16,202 nt of DNA from Chloroflexota bacterium (GTDB lineage: Bacteria > Chloroflexota > Anaerolineae > Anaerolineales > UBA4823): contig JAUWLJ010000009.1 in the NCBI GenBank assembly GCA_030613705.1, positions 1 through 16,202 of the forward strand, written 5' to 3'. Of the stretch, positions 7,573-15,415 are shown piece after piece; position 1 is the first letter of the stretch, and every line of letters starts with the position of its first letter. The notes beneath the pieces were generated by a model. The model saw only the letters and a program-made list of their open reading frames with translations, was not told the origin of the DNA and ran no database searches. The translations under genes and the position numbers were made by a program.

Positions 7573-8535
7573 ATGGGACGTTATTTGATTGGCCGATTTA
7601 TAAAATGGGTACCATCCGCAGTCATCGTATTGTTTCTTGTATACGCATTGGCATTTTACGGTGCTGGTGATCCCATCAAATTAATCTTCCTCCGCGCTCC
7701 GGGAGACGTGGTATGGAGCCCAGAGCAAATTGAAGCTTTACGAGAGGAAGCAGGATTAGACCGACCATTTCTCATCCAATTTGGTGATTACTTCTGGCAT
7801 TTGCTACAAGGAAACTTGGGGAACTCTATCATTTCGAATAGACCGGTCATCGACATCATCTCAGCAGCAGCGCCGATTTCCATTCAAATTGGATTAGCTG
7901 CAACAGCAATTATGGCTATTATTGGTATCCCTCTCGGTGTCCTTGCTGGTCTTTACCAAAATTCCTGGCTGGACAATGTAACTGTGGGTTTTGCGCTCTT
8001 CGTTTGGGCTATTCCTGTCTATGTTGCAGGACCCTTACTTCTGGTTCTCTTGGTGCTTGTATTGAAAATCATGCAAGTGCCGTATGGTTGGGATGGTCTT
8101 TTTAGCACGAAGGCAATCATACCAGTAGTTGTTTTGGCACTGGCTCCGCTAGCCCTCGTAATTCGCCAAACTCGAGTAGCCGTCATCGATGTTATATCCG
8201 AAGATTATATTCGAACTGCATATGCCAAGGGAATCCCTCAGTATGTTGTAGTTTATCGACACATTCTACGACCAGTTCTTACACCCGTTATTACCACTCT
8301 TGGACTCATCATGATCACCATGATCAATGGCGCGATCCTGGTGGAAACTGTATTTGGAATACCTGGTCTTGGATATTTGACTGTAAACAGTATTATCGAA
8401 GTCGATTATCCCGTGATCTTAGCCATAACACTCATTGGAACCTTCCTGGTTATGGCATCAAATCTATTGGTCGATCTCGTGTATCCTATCTTGGACCCGA
8501 GAGCCGCGAAGGCAGAGGTGGAGGAGGTAGGATGA
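7573..8535 (+). CDS. ABC importer permease, DppB/OppB type
   Basis: Inner-membrane permease of the binding-protein-dependent family, 320 residues from the chosen start. The frame is open back to a TTG at 7504. The ATG at 7573 is preferred because GGGAG sits seven bases upstream and because the protein then begins MGRYLIGRFIKW, as DppB/OppB proteins do, with the first helix at about 12-32. About six membrane helices are visible. The cytoplasmic EAA loop that docks the ATPases is EDYIRTAYAKG at 210-220, and VETVFGIPGLGYL (258-270) and the terminal LDPR are family landmarks. The last four bases overlap the second permease (ATGA at 8532-8535), so the two are translationally coupled. It would form the heterodimeric channel with that protein. 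Confidence 0.92.
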   Translation: MGRYLIGRFIKWVPSAVIVLFLVYALAFYGAGDPIKLIFLRAPGDVVWSPEQIEALREEAGLDRPFLIQFGDYFWHLLQGNLGNSIISNRPVIDIISAAAPISIQIGLAATAIMAIIGIPLGVLAGLYQNSWLDNVTVGFALFVWAIPVYVAGPLLLVLLVLVLKIMQVPYGWDGLFSTKAIIPVVVLALAPLALVIRQTRVAVIDVISEDYIRTAYAKGIPQYVVVYRHILRPVLTPVITTLGLIMITMINGAILVETVFGIPGLGYLTVNSIIEVDYPVILAITLIGTFLVMASNLLVDLVYPILDPRAAKAEVEEVG

Positions 8536-9506
8536 GTTCATCACCGCAAGCATTTAACGAAGTTCTCCCAGAAGGTCTTGAAGGGCATGAACCGACAAGC
8601 CTTTGGCGAGATGCCTTCGATCGCCTGAAAGCTAATAAGCTTGCTGTATTCGGGTTCATCATTGTTGTCGTTCTCTTACTGGTCGCAATCTTGGGTCCAT
8701 TTATCACACCATACGATTTCTTATCGCAAGACCTATCACAACGTAACCAATCATCTTCAGCTGCTCACCTACTCGGTACAGATGATCTTGGGCGTGATGT
8801 TCTTAGCCGGGTTATATACGGTGCCCGCACTGCTACGATTGTCGCCTTCTCGGTCACTGCGGTCAGTCTTCTTATAGGTGTCAGTCTTGGTGCCATTGCC
8901 GGGTATAGTGGAGGCAGGGTGGATTCAGCCATAGTATGGATCATCGATTTAACCATGTCGATTCCAATCCTATTGTTGGCGGTCGTAATCAATGTTTCAT
9001 TGAAAACCCCGGTCACCTATTGGATGGACGACATGTATCTCAAGACCCATAATCCTATCTACAGAGAAACGATTTGGGTGGATTTTGCGCTAGTCTTTGG
9101 TGCCCTCGCATTAATCATGTGGCCTCCTTACGCAAGACTCATTCGTGGCCAGATCCTCAGCATTCGCAATGAAAACTATGTCCTTGCTGCAAGAGCGCTC
9201 GGATTTTCAAATCGTAGGATCCTATTCCGGCACATACTTCCTAATGGACTTGGACCGGTGATTGTACTTGCGAGTGCAGGTCTAGGCCAAGCGATGATTC
9301 TTGAATCAGCATTTAGCTTTCTCGGAATAGGAGTACGGCCTCCTATACCTAGTTGGGGAAATATGATCTCGGATGGGCTGCGTGTATGGCGAAATTACCC
9401 CCACCTGTTGGCAGCACCGGCGGTTGTATTGGGAATCATCACCGTCGCATTTAGTTTTCTAGGTGATGGTCTTAATGATGCGCTCAATCCGAAAGGATGG
9501 CGGTAA
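8532..9506 (+). CDS. ABC importer permease, DppC/OppC type
   Basis: The second channel subunit, 324 residues. A cytoplasmic N-terminal segment leads to helix 1 at about 38-58, followed by LLGTDDLGRDVLSRVIYGAR (80-99), a hallmark of DppC proteins. The EAA loop is NYVLAARALGF (215-225), followed by ESAFSFLGIGV (258-268) and the closing GDGLNDALNPK. GGAGG lies just before the ATG, inside the first permease gene. One feature looks unusual: the loop between the third and fourth helices (about residues 154-184, containing YWMDDMYLKTHNP) is some 30 residues longer than I would expect for DppC, and would face the binding protein. A 124-base gap separates it from the next gene; that gap holds only weak short inverted repeats. 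Confidence 0.92.
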   Translation: MSSSPQAFNEVLPEGLEGHEPTSLWRDAFDRLKANKLAVFGFIIVVVLLLVAILGPFITPYDFLSQDLSQRNQSSSAAHLLGTDDLGRDVLSRVIYGARTATIVAFSVTAVSLLIGVSLGAIAGYSGGRVDSAIVWIIDLTMSIPILLLAVVINVSLKTPVTYWMDDMYLKTHNPIYRETIWVDFALVFGALALIMWPPYARLIRGQILSIRNENYVLAARALGFSNRRILFRHILPNGLGPVIVLASAGLGQAMILESAFSFLGIGVRPPIPSWGNMISDGLRVWRNYPHLLAAPAVVLGIITVAFSFLGDGLNDALNPKGWR

Positions 9507-9630
9507 ATAAGATATCCACAATCAATTCTTGAGTTTTTATCCCAGCTCGTTGAGATAATCATTTGTTGTTGAGGCTGCATAGGACAAGTATGGATTTTCA
9601 TCTCAAGTACAACGATAGGATAACCCCAGC

Positions 9631-10626
9631 ATGAAGCTGCTCTTGGATGTAATGGACTTGAAGATCCGCTTCCGCGTCCGAAAAGGTCACATCTACGCAG
9701 TTAATGGTGTCTCGTTTCAAGTCCATAAAGAAGAGACTCTTGGGATTGTTGGTGAAAGTGGATGCGGGAAATCGGTCACCATGTTAAGTTTGTTAGACCT
9801 GTTGCCTCATTCGGCGGAGATTGAAAGTGGAACAATCCTATTCAAGGGAAATGACCTACGCAAACTTAAATCAAGAGAGCTCCAAAAGATTCGGGGTGCG
9901 GAGATTGGGATGATCTTCCAAGATCCTATGACATCACTTAATCCTGTCCTTAATATTGGCACCCAGATATCCGAACCCTTAATTTATCACAAAGGGATGA
10001 GCAAGAAGGATGCCTTCGTCCGCTCTGGTGAACTAATGGAAATGGTTAGGATCCCAGATGGTAAATCGCGCATAGAAGATTACCCATATCAGCTTTCCGG
10101 TGGGATGCGCCAGCGGGTCTTAATCGCTATGGCGATTGCATGCAACCCTGACCTCATCATTGCAGATGAGCCCACGACTGCACTGGATGTGACCATACAA
10201 TCGCAGATCATAGCTCTTGTGAAGGATTTGAAGAAAAAGTTGGGAACTTCCATCATCTGGATCACACACGATTTGGGCGTAATCGCAGGTTTAGCCGATC
10301 GAGTGGCTGTGATTTACGCTGGATATATCGTTGAACAAGCCAAAGTAGATGATATCTACGATAATCCCCGCCACCCATACACACTGGGGTTAATTAAGGC
10401 AGTCCCAAGCGTTAAAGACTCTGGTGACCGACGGCTTGAGACGATAGGAGGTGTACCTCCCGATCTTACAATCCGACCTGATTATTGTCCATTTCTCCCC
10501 CGTTGCTCTTATGCTTTCGATAGGTGCCGATTAGAGAATCCACCCCTATCAAAGACACTTGAAAACGTGGAGACGGAACACTATTTTGCGTGTTGGTTTG
10601 ATGTCCGCAAAGGTAAACCCCGATGA
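9631..10626 (+). CDS. ABC importer ATPase, DppD/OppD type
   Basis: ATP-hydrolysing subunit, 331 residues, one of the two that power the importer. Walker A is GESGCGKS (41-48), Q-loop FQDP with Gln97, signature LSGGMRQR (155-162), Walker B IIADEP (176-181) and switch His213. The C-terminal oligopeptide/dipeptide extension follows, with Cys286, Cys292, Cys299 and Cys321, the four-Cys pattern linked in some relatives to an iron-sulfur cluster. The start ATG has AGGA ten bases upstream. Its stop codon overlaps the start of the next ATPase (ATGA at 10623-10626). All catalytic motifs are intact. Confidence 0.94.
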   Translation: MKLLLDVMDLKIRFRVRKGHIYAVNGVSFQVHKEETLGIVGESGCGKSVTMLSLLDLLPHSAEIESGTILFKGNDLRKLKSRELQKIRGAEIGMIFQDPMTSLNPVLNIGTQISEPLIYHKGMSKKDAFVRSGELMEMVRIPDGKSRIEDYPYQLSGGMRQRVLIAMAIACNPDLIIADEPTTALDVTIQSQIIALVKDLKKKLGTSIIWITHDLGVIAGLADRVAVIYAGYIVEQAKVDDIYDNPRHPYTLGLIKAVPSVKDSGDRRLETIGGVPPDLTIRPDYCPFLPRCSYAFDRCRLENPPLSKTLENVETEHYFACWFDVRKGKPR

Positions 10627-11609
10627 AACGGGATCCAAATGCAACACTTATTAAAGTGAGATCTCTTACCAAGCATTTCCCCGTTCGATTGGGTGCTTAC
10701 GGTCAACATAAGGCGACTGTTTACGCGTTGGATGATGTATCCTTCAACATTTTTCGGGGAGAAACGCTCGGTCTGGTAGGAGAGTCGGGCTGTGGAAAAA
10801 CCACCGTCGGTTTATCGATTTTACAACTCCATCGACCCTCGAGAGGGGAGGTATGGTATGAGGAAATAGATCTGACTAAATTGAAAGAAGCGGATTTACG
10901 GCCTTTGCGACAGAAATTACAAATTGTCTTCCAGGACCCATATTCAACATTGAATCCACGAATGACAGTTGGTGCGGCCATCGCCGAACCGATGAGCGTA
11001 CATAGGCGATGTGAGAAGCAACAAATCCAAGAACGGGTTGAAAGACTTATGGATGATACCGGTCTTCCTATGCGCTATGGAAATCGCTACCCTCACGAAT
11101 TTTCTGGAGGCCAAAGACAGCGAATTTGCATCGCGAGAGCATTGGCTTGTGACCCGGAATTCATCGTTTGCGACGAGCCAGTTTCTGCCCTCGATGTCTC
11201 TATCCAAGCTCAGATATCTAACCTGCTAAAGGACTTGCAGGAAAAATATAATCTGACATATCTCTTTATCGCACATGACCTCGCGGTCGTCAAGTACATA
11301 AGTAGTCGTATTGCAGTGATGTATTTGGGAAAATTAGCAGAACTTGCACCAAGGGATATGCTTTTTGAGCACCCGCTCCACCCATATACGCAGGCACTCC
11401 TCTCTGCTGTTCCCGTGCCAAACCCAAAGGAGGAACGGAGTCGTCAACAAGCCCTGTTGGAGGGGGACGTACCCAGTTCAATTTCGCCTCCAAAAGGTTG
11501 TCGCTTTCATCCCCGGTGCCCGCTTGCCTTTGAGCCATGCAGTGATGCCGTCCCTGATTGGCGTGAGGTTGATAACAACCATTGGATTGCGTGCCATGCT
11601 GTGAAGTAA
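10623..11609 (+). CDS. ABC importer ATPase, DppF/OppF type
   Basis: The second ATPase of the importer, 328 residues. Walker A is GESGCGKT (53-60), Gln104 lies in VFQDP, the signature is SGGQRQR (161-167), Walker B IVCDEP (181-186) and the switch residue is His218. The C-terminal extension carries Cys293, Cys299, Cys306 and Cys324. The start overlaps the preceding stop by four bases, so translation is coupled. With the lipoprotein, the two permeases and DppD-like subunit it completes the importer; none of the five is broken. The stop at 11607-11609 forms part of a tandem repeat that leads into the spacer before the lyase gene. Confidence 0.94.
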   Translation: MKRDPNATLIKVRSLTKHFPVRLGAYGQHKATVYALDDVSFNIFRGETLGLVGESGCGKTTVGLSILQLHRPSRGEVWYEEIDLTKLKEADLRPLRQKLQIVFQDPYSTLNPRMTVGAAIAEPMSVHRRCEKQQIQERVERLMDDTGLPMRYGNRYPHEFSGGQRQRICIARALACDPEFIVCDEPVSALDVSIQAQISNLLKDLQEKYNLTYLFIAHDLAVVKYISSRIAVMYLGKLAELAPRDMLFEHPLHPYTQALLSAVPVPNPKEERSRQQALLEGDVPSSISPPKGCRFHPRCPLAFEPCSDAVPDWREVDNNHWIACHAVK

Positions 11610-11640
11610 TGCAAGTTAATGTAAGTGATTGCAGATTGCT
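11607..11640 (+). repeat. Compound direct repeats before the lyase gene
   Basis: TAATGCAAGT (11607-11616) is followed at once by TAATGTAAGT (11617-11626), nine of ten bases identical, a one-helical-turn period. Next come GATTGCA (11627-11633) and GATTGCT (11634-11640), which hold two copies of ATTGC, the reverse of the GCAAT box in the DeoR control region. A small hairpin GTGGA-CTAT-TCCAC follows at 11649-11662. A second operator for the DeoR protein is possible but unproven, and no clear promoter pair is visible in this 118-base gap. Confidence 0.4.
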
Positions 11641-11733
11641 ATTTAAATGTGGACTATTCCACCTGAGTTTGCATCATGCACGATAGTCGTTTGCCCCAAC
11701 AAATCTCATATATAACAGAAAGGAAGAATGAAA

Positions 11734-12684
11734 ATGTCCAGAAAAGGAATGTCCCCCCAAGAAGCCAAACCGTTTATGACGGGTGTATTCAATATTCAAT
11801 TCACCCCCATGAAGTCAGAGTCAGAGATTGATGAGTCAGCTTTGCGTGAACACACGAACTACATCATCGATGGTGGGCTCGTGAAAGGAAAGGGCGCCAC
11901 GGTAATTGGTGGTTCAAATGGTGAAGGATTTTCACTATCAGATAAAGAATATCGTCAATTAATCGACGTTGTTTTGGAGACTGCTGATGGACGTGTTCCT
12001 GTTGTTGTTGGTTGTGTAAGACCTGGTACACAACCAGTTATAGATCTAGCCAAATACGCTGAGCAAGCTGGAGCTGATGCGGTCATGGTACTCGCGCCAC
12101 ATTACTATCCTGTACCTTCACACGAGTACGTCGTAGATCACTTTAGAGCTTTAGCTGACTCCACGAATATTGGAATCGTGATTTACAACAACCCTGTAGT
12201 GACAGGCTTAGATATACCAGTTGATTTACTGGAACGCTTAGCGGAGATTGACAACATTATCGGATTGAAAGAGACCACTTCCAATATGTATAGACTCCGC
12301 CAAGTTCTTTACCGTTTTAAAGATCGCTTTGCAATAAATTCCAACACGTACCGCTGGATGATGCCACTCGATTACCAGCTCGGTTGTAAGGGGTTTAATA
12401 CTTATTTTGGCAATGCTGACCCTGCGTTCGCTGTCAGAATGCATGAAGCAGGCTTGAGTGGTGATTTTGAGACATGTAATAAGCTCTGGATTGACATGCT
12501 TGACCTTTACAACTTTTGCTTTGGGCATGGCGACATGTACAGGGCGACATCCCTTGGTAAAGAGATGGTGCGTATTGCTGGCGTCTCTATGGGCGATTAT
12601 GAGCGCTTGCCATTAAAACGTCCGAGCAAAGAAGATCGTGAACACTTGCGTAGCCTGATGAGACAAGCAAAAGTGGCCTTGTAG
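11734..12684 (+). CDS. DapA-family Schiff-base lyase/aldolase
   Basis: Class I aldolase-type enzyme of the DHDPS/NAL family, about 316 residues, a TIM barrel. Numbering from the upstream ATG at 11728, the pyruvate or keto-acid carboxylate motif is GGSNGEGFSL (61-70), the proton-relay Tyr153 is in IYNNP, and the Schiff-base Lys181 is in IIGLKET. The start at 11734 is preferred because AGGA (11721-11724) lies nine bases before it but only three before the ATG at 11728. Many relatives cleave 2-keto-3-deoxy sugar acids to pyruvate plus an aldehyde, or dehydrate them. The setting here, beside acid-sugar genes and an FAH-family enzyme, favours such a catabolic role over lysine synthesis. The long C-terminus (FGHGDMYRATSLGKEMVRI) fits the catabolic branch. 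The substrate is not identifiable. Confidence 0.88.
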   Translation: MSRKGMSPQEAKPFMTGVFNIQFTPMKSESEIDESALREHTNYIIDGGLVKGKGATVIGGSNGEGFSLSDKEYRQLIDVVLETADGRVPVVVGCVRPGTQPVIDLAKYAEQAGADAVMVLAPHYYPVPSHEYVVDHFRALADSTNIGIVIYNNPVVTGLDIPVDLLERLAEIDNIIGLKETTSNMYRLRQVLYRFKDRFAINSNTYRWMMPLDYQLGCKGFNTYFGNADPAFAVRMHEAGLSGDFETCNKLWIDMLDLYNFCFGHGDMYRATSLGKEMVRIAGVSMGDYERLPLKRPSKEDREHLRSLMRQAKVAL

Positions 12685-12721
12685 CACTTTACCAGAATAT
12701 TGAAATTTTTGTCCAATGTAG

Positions 12722-12778
12722 ACCCGGACCTCCAAATCTCGATAATCCAAATTTGTGAGGCACCGGGTTTATATTTTT
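12722..12778 (+). terminator. Rho-independent terminator after the lyase gene
   Basis: An imperfect GC-topped stem: ACCCGG (12722-12727) with CCGGGT (12763-12768), CCTC (12729-12732) with GAGG (12757-12760), and CAAAT (12733-12737) with ATTTG (12751-12755), around a 13-base loop. TTATATTTTT follows at 12769-12778. It separates the DeoR-to-lyase run from the next unit. Confidence 0.72.
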
Positions 12779-12830
12779 GGTTTTAAAAACTGCAATTCTG
12801 CGGTTGCTCATTTCTTTTTTAGCTAGTTGC

Positions 12831-12836
12831 AAGGAG
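12831..12836 (+). promoter_or_regulatory. Ribosome binding site supporting a TTG start
   Basis: AAGGAG five bases before a TTG at 12842. The longer frame (TTG at 12827) would contain this site, and the first ATG (12854) is 17 bases away. Confidence 0.6.
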
Positions 12837-12841
12837 CTCGC

Positions 12842-13795
12842 TTGAAAAACGTAATGGGTTCTCAAGCAATACTGATCGCACTAGCATCACATACCGGATT
12901 TGGTCTATATGTTGTTATGTCAAAAGATCTGTTCAAGCACTTTCCACCTTTTGGGCTTTTGGCTTGCGCGTTCGGTTGTGCGCTCCTGACTGGAGCATGG
13001 ATTTTTAGGAAAGACTTCGAATGGAAAGATGTCCTGCGAGTTAGCGTTTGGAGTGTTGCTGGTATTGCAATCTTACGCTCCCTTACAAAAATGCTAGCAA
13101 TTCAGTACACATTGGCAGTGCACGTTCAGCTCTTGGGTCTATCAATACCATTTATCAGTGCGATACTCGCCCGGATATTTCTTCGTGAAAAGATGCCTCG
13201 AGGAACAATACCAGCTCTGATAGCAACAACATTGGGTGCATACTTTGTCATAACTATCAACCCCTTAAAACCTGATTTGATAATCAGATATGTTGATCTG
13301 ACCGGTCTTGCGTTGGCGTTGGTATCATCTATCTTGATGGCAATTCTGGTGGTGATAACCAGTTTTTCAACGCAAGTACAATCGAATCCGGTAAATGTTT
13401 ATTTACAGCAAACCACTGCCTTGACTGTTACATATTTATCTCTTTCAATCTTTACAAAGGAGTCTTGGGCACCTTTTTTACATCTTAATTTTTCCTATCT
13501 TGGTTACCTTCTAGTTTTTTTTGCTATCGTGTTTATAGCCGGAGGGCTGACTGTCTCTGCTATTTCAAAAGTAAATACAACGATTTTTTCATCACTTCTC
13601 AGTTTACGCCTAGTGGTTGTCTTAGTGGCAGGTTGGTTTATTCTGGGTGAACAATTAACATCTGTATATCAATATTCCGGAGCAGCACTTATTATCGTTG
13701 CGATTACTTGGTACCTGTGGCGACAGAATATTTCTAACGAAAACCAATCTGAGAGGAAAATGCAAGATTTTACGATTGATGGTTCCAGGAGGTGA
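12842..13795 (+). CDS. EamA/DMT-superfamily transporter
   Basis: Integral membrane protein of about 317 residues with ten predicted helices in two EamA repeats. The first repeat ends in a FLREKMPRGTIPALIATTLG segment and the second in WFILGEQLTSVYQYSGAALI; both are typical of the family (helix, then an LGE or REK turn, then a glycine-rich helix). Members export or import amino acids, nucleosides and other metabolites; the direction and cargo cannot be read here. The TTG at 12842 is chosen on its AAGGAG ribosome site. The gene begins a unit after a terminator and ends three bases before the short-chain dehydrogenase, inside whose ribosome site its stop codon lies. It could be a second uptake route for the same nutrient, or an exporter of a side product. 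Confidence 0.85.
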   Translation: MKNVMGSQAILIALASHTGFGLYVVMSKDLFKHFPPFGLLACAFGCALLTGAWIFRKDFEWKDVLRVSVWSVAGIAILRSLTKMLAIQYTLAVHVQLLGLSIPFISAILARIFLREKMPRGTIPALIATTLGAYFVITINPLKPDLIIRYVDLTGLALALVSSILMAILVVITSFSTQVQSNPVNVYLQQTTALTVTYLSLSIFTKESWAPFLHLNFSYLGYLLVFFAIVFIAGGLTVSAISKVNTTIFSSLLSLRLVVVLVAGWFILGEQLTSVYQYSGAALIIVAITWYLWRQNISNENQSERKMQDFTIDGSRR

Positions 13796-13796
13796 T
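13787..13796 (+). promoter_or_regulatory. Full-length Shine-Dalgarno overlapping an upstream stop
   Basis: AGGAGGTGAT is a complete match to the 16S anti-SD tail. It lies six bases (from GGAGG) before the ATG at 13799 and contains the TGA of the transporter gene (13793-13795), so the two genes are tightly coupled. Confidence 0.75.
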
Positions 13797-13798
13797 TT

Positions 13799-14566
13799 AT
13801 GTATACATTAGAACGCTGGACTGGTCGGGTTGCATTAATTACAGGTGCGTCAAGTGGAATTGGGAGAGCTGTCGCCAAAAAACTCGCTGAGGCGGGTATG
13901 CGTATTGCCATCTGTTCTCGTCGCAAAGAGCAGTTGGAACAGTTAGTTAATCAATTAGATATTGACCCAACTTCTGTATTAGTGCTCCCTGTGGATCTTC
14001 GATTCCCAAAAGAAATCAAAGAGGTATTTAATCAAGTAAATGCGATATGGGGTGGTGTTGATGTCTTGGTAAATAATGCTGGTGTAGGCTATAAAACTCC
14101 TGTATACCAAGGCAATCTTGATCTATGGCGAGAGATGGTAGATGTCAACATTCTTGCTTTGTGTCACTGTACATATGAAGCCATGACTAATATGCGGAAG
14201 CGGGAGGACAATGGACACATTATTCTCATTTCATCTCTTGGAGCTTATCGGCACAAACCCGGTTCAATTGGAAATGGTATGTATGTCGCTACAAAACGGG
14301 CAGTTCGCTCGTTGACCGAATCAATCCGAATGGAGCTCCGCAGCTTAGGTAGTAATATAAGAATCTCTGCGATCAGCCCTGGGTTGGTTGAGACGGAGTT
14401 TGCTGAGCGTTTCTTACAAAATGCTGAGGCCGCTAGTGATCTTTATCAAAAAACACAGACTTTAAATCCGTCAGACATCGCAGAGATAGTTGGTTTTATT
14501 CTTTCCTGCCCTCAACATGTCCAACCGCATGATGTAATTGTGCGTCCTACAAGGCAATTAAGCTAA
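13799..14566 (+). CDS. Short-chain dehydrogenase/reductase, YdfG-like
   Basis: A 255-residue classical SDR with a Rossmann fold, cytosolic. The cofactor loop is TGASSGIG (15-22), and Ser40-Arg41-Arg42 after the second strand suggests NADP preference. NNAG is at 92-95. The catalytic set is Ser145/Ser146, Tyr162 and Lys166 (YVATK). The C-terminal tail HDVIVRPTRQ is characteristic of the YdfG/DHRS11-like branch, whose bacterial members oxidise 3-hydroxy acids such as L-allo-threonine, serine and 3-hydroxypropionate. It is tightly coupled to the transporter gene and 81 bases before the FAH-family gene. A plausible role is oxidising a hydroxy-acid to a keto-acid that the FAH-family enzyme or the lyase would then cleave; that role is inferred. 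Confidence 0.9.
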   Translation: MYTLERWTGRVALITGASSGIGRAVAKKLAEAGMRIAICSRRKEQLEQLVNQLDIDPTSVLVLPVDLRFPKEIKEVFNQVNAIWGGVDVLVNNAGVGYKTPVYQGNLDLWREMVDVNILALCHCTYEAMTNMRKREDNGHIILISSLGAYRHKPGSIGNGMYVATKRAVRSLTESIRMELRSLGSNIRISAISPGLVETEFAERFLQNAEAASDLYQKTQTLNPSDIAEIVGFILSCPQHVQPHDVIVRPTRQLS

Positions 14567-14647
14567 CAACAGGGCAAACTAATCTGGATATGGAAAATAG
14601 CTACGATGAAGTTCATAGTCTTAGCAAATTTGAAAAGGAGATAAAAA

Positions 14648-15415
14648 ATGGAAATATGTACATACGCTTCTAAGGATGGTCCACAACAAGGCTTGATTGA
14701 AGATGGCAGTGTATATCATCTACATGGTGAACTATACACTGGTGATATTGTGCGAGGTGAGTTTGTAGATAGCATTGATGTGCTGCAGTTGCTGCCACCT
14801 GTTCTGCCATCAAAAATATTATGCATTGGTCGCAACTATGTTGCTCATGCAGCAGAATTTGGCAATGAACCCCCCACTGAACCCATTCTATTTTTCAAGC
14901 CACCTAGTTCCTTAATAGGCCACCAACAGTCCATTGAGCTTTTGCCTGAAAACGGACATGTGGATCATGAAGCTGAGCTGGCAGTCATCATCGGGAGGGA
15001 AGGACGTTTCATTTCTGAAGATGAAGCTTTCAACCATATACTCGGCTACACATGTGCCAATGATGTCAGTGATCGGGATTTCCAGAAACATGATAAGCAG
15101 TGGACACGGGCGAAAGGATTTGACACATTTTGTTCTTTAGGGCCCTGGCTGACCACAGATTTGGATATCTCTGAACTAGGTATCCGATGCCGTGTAAATG
15201 GAGAGTTGAAACAAAATTCTCACACGAGCCTTATGGTTTTTAAAGTTCATTATTTGATTGCGTATATATCCCGGATTATGACTCTTAATCCTGGTGATCT
15301 AATCCTAACCGGCACACCAGCAGGGGTGAGTCCAATTAATCCAGGTGATGAAGTAGAGGTTGAGATAGAGGGTATTGGGATCCTTAGAAACTCAGTAGTT
15401 CTGAGCTCTAATTAA
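14648..15415 (+). CDS. Fumarylacetoacetate-hydrolase-family enzyme
   Basis: A 255-residue cytosolic metal-dependent enzyme of the FAH family, which breaks C-C bonds in 2,4-diketo acids (fumarylpyruvate, acylpyruvates, 2,4-diketo-3-deoxy sugar acids) or decarboxylates oxaloacetate. Visible landmarks are CIGRNYVAHAAEFG (59-72, with His67), the metal ligands Glu108 and Glu110 in HEAELAVIIG and Asp139 in ANDVSDRD, Lys156 in RAKGFDT and the TGTPAGV loop (221-227). Length fits the short YcgM/HpcE-like branch, with a small N-terminal domain. AAGGAG seven bases before the ATG is a strong ribosome site. As the last gene of the unit, it suggests that the pathway passes through a diketo acid. The family cannot separate hydrolase from decarboxylase by sequence alone. 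Confidence 0.92.
   Translation: MEICTYASKDGPQQGLIEDGSVYHLHGELYTGDIVRGEFVDSIDVLQLLPPVLPSKILCIGRNYVAHAAEFGNEPPTEPILFFKPPSSLIGHQQSIELLPENGHVDHEAELAVIIGREGRFISEDEAFNHILGYTCANDVSDRDFQKHDKQWTRAKGFDTFCSLGPWLTTDLDISELGIRCRVNGELKQNSHTSLMVFKVHYLIAYISRIMTLNPGDLILTGTPAGVSPINPGDEVEVEIEGIGILRNSVVLSSN

Noticed and set aside
7553..7588. Short TTG frame after AGGAGGG just before the first permease
   Set aside because: Only 11 codons, with a four-base spacing, and it overlaps the better-supported ATG at 7573; probably a chance frame.
11734..12684. Reading this gene as lysine-pathway DapA
   Set aside because: No other lysine genes nearby, GSNGE in place of the typical GTTGE, and a clearly catabolic setting.
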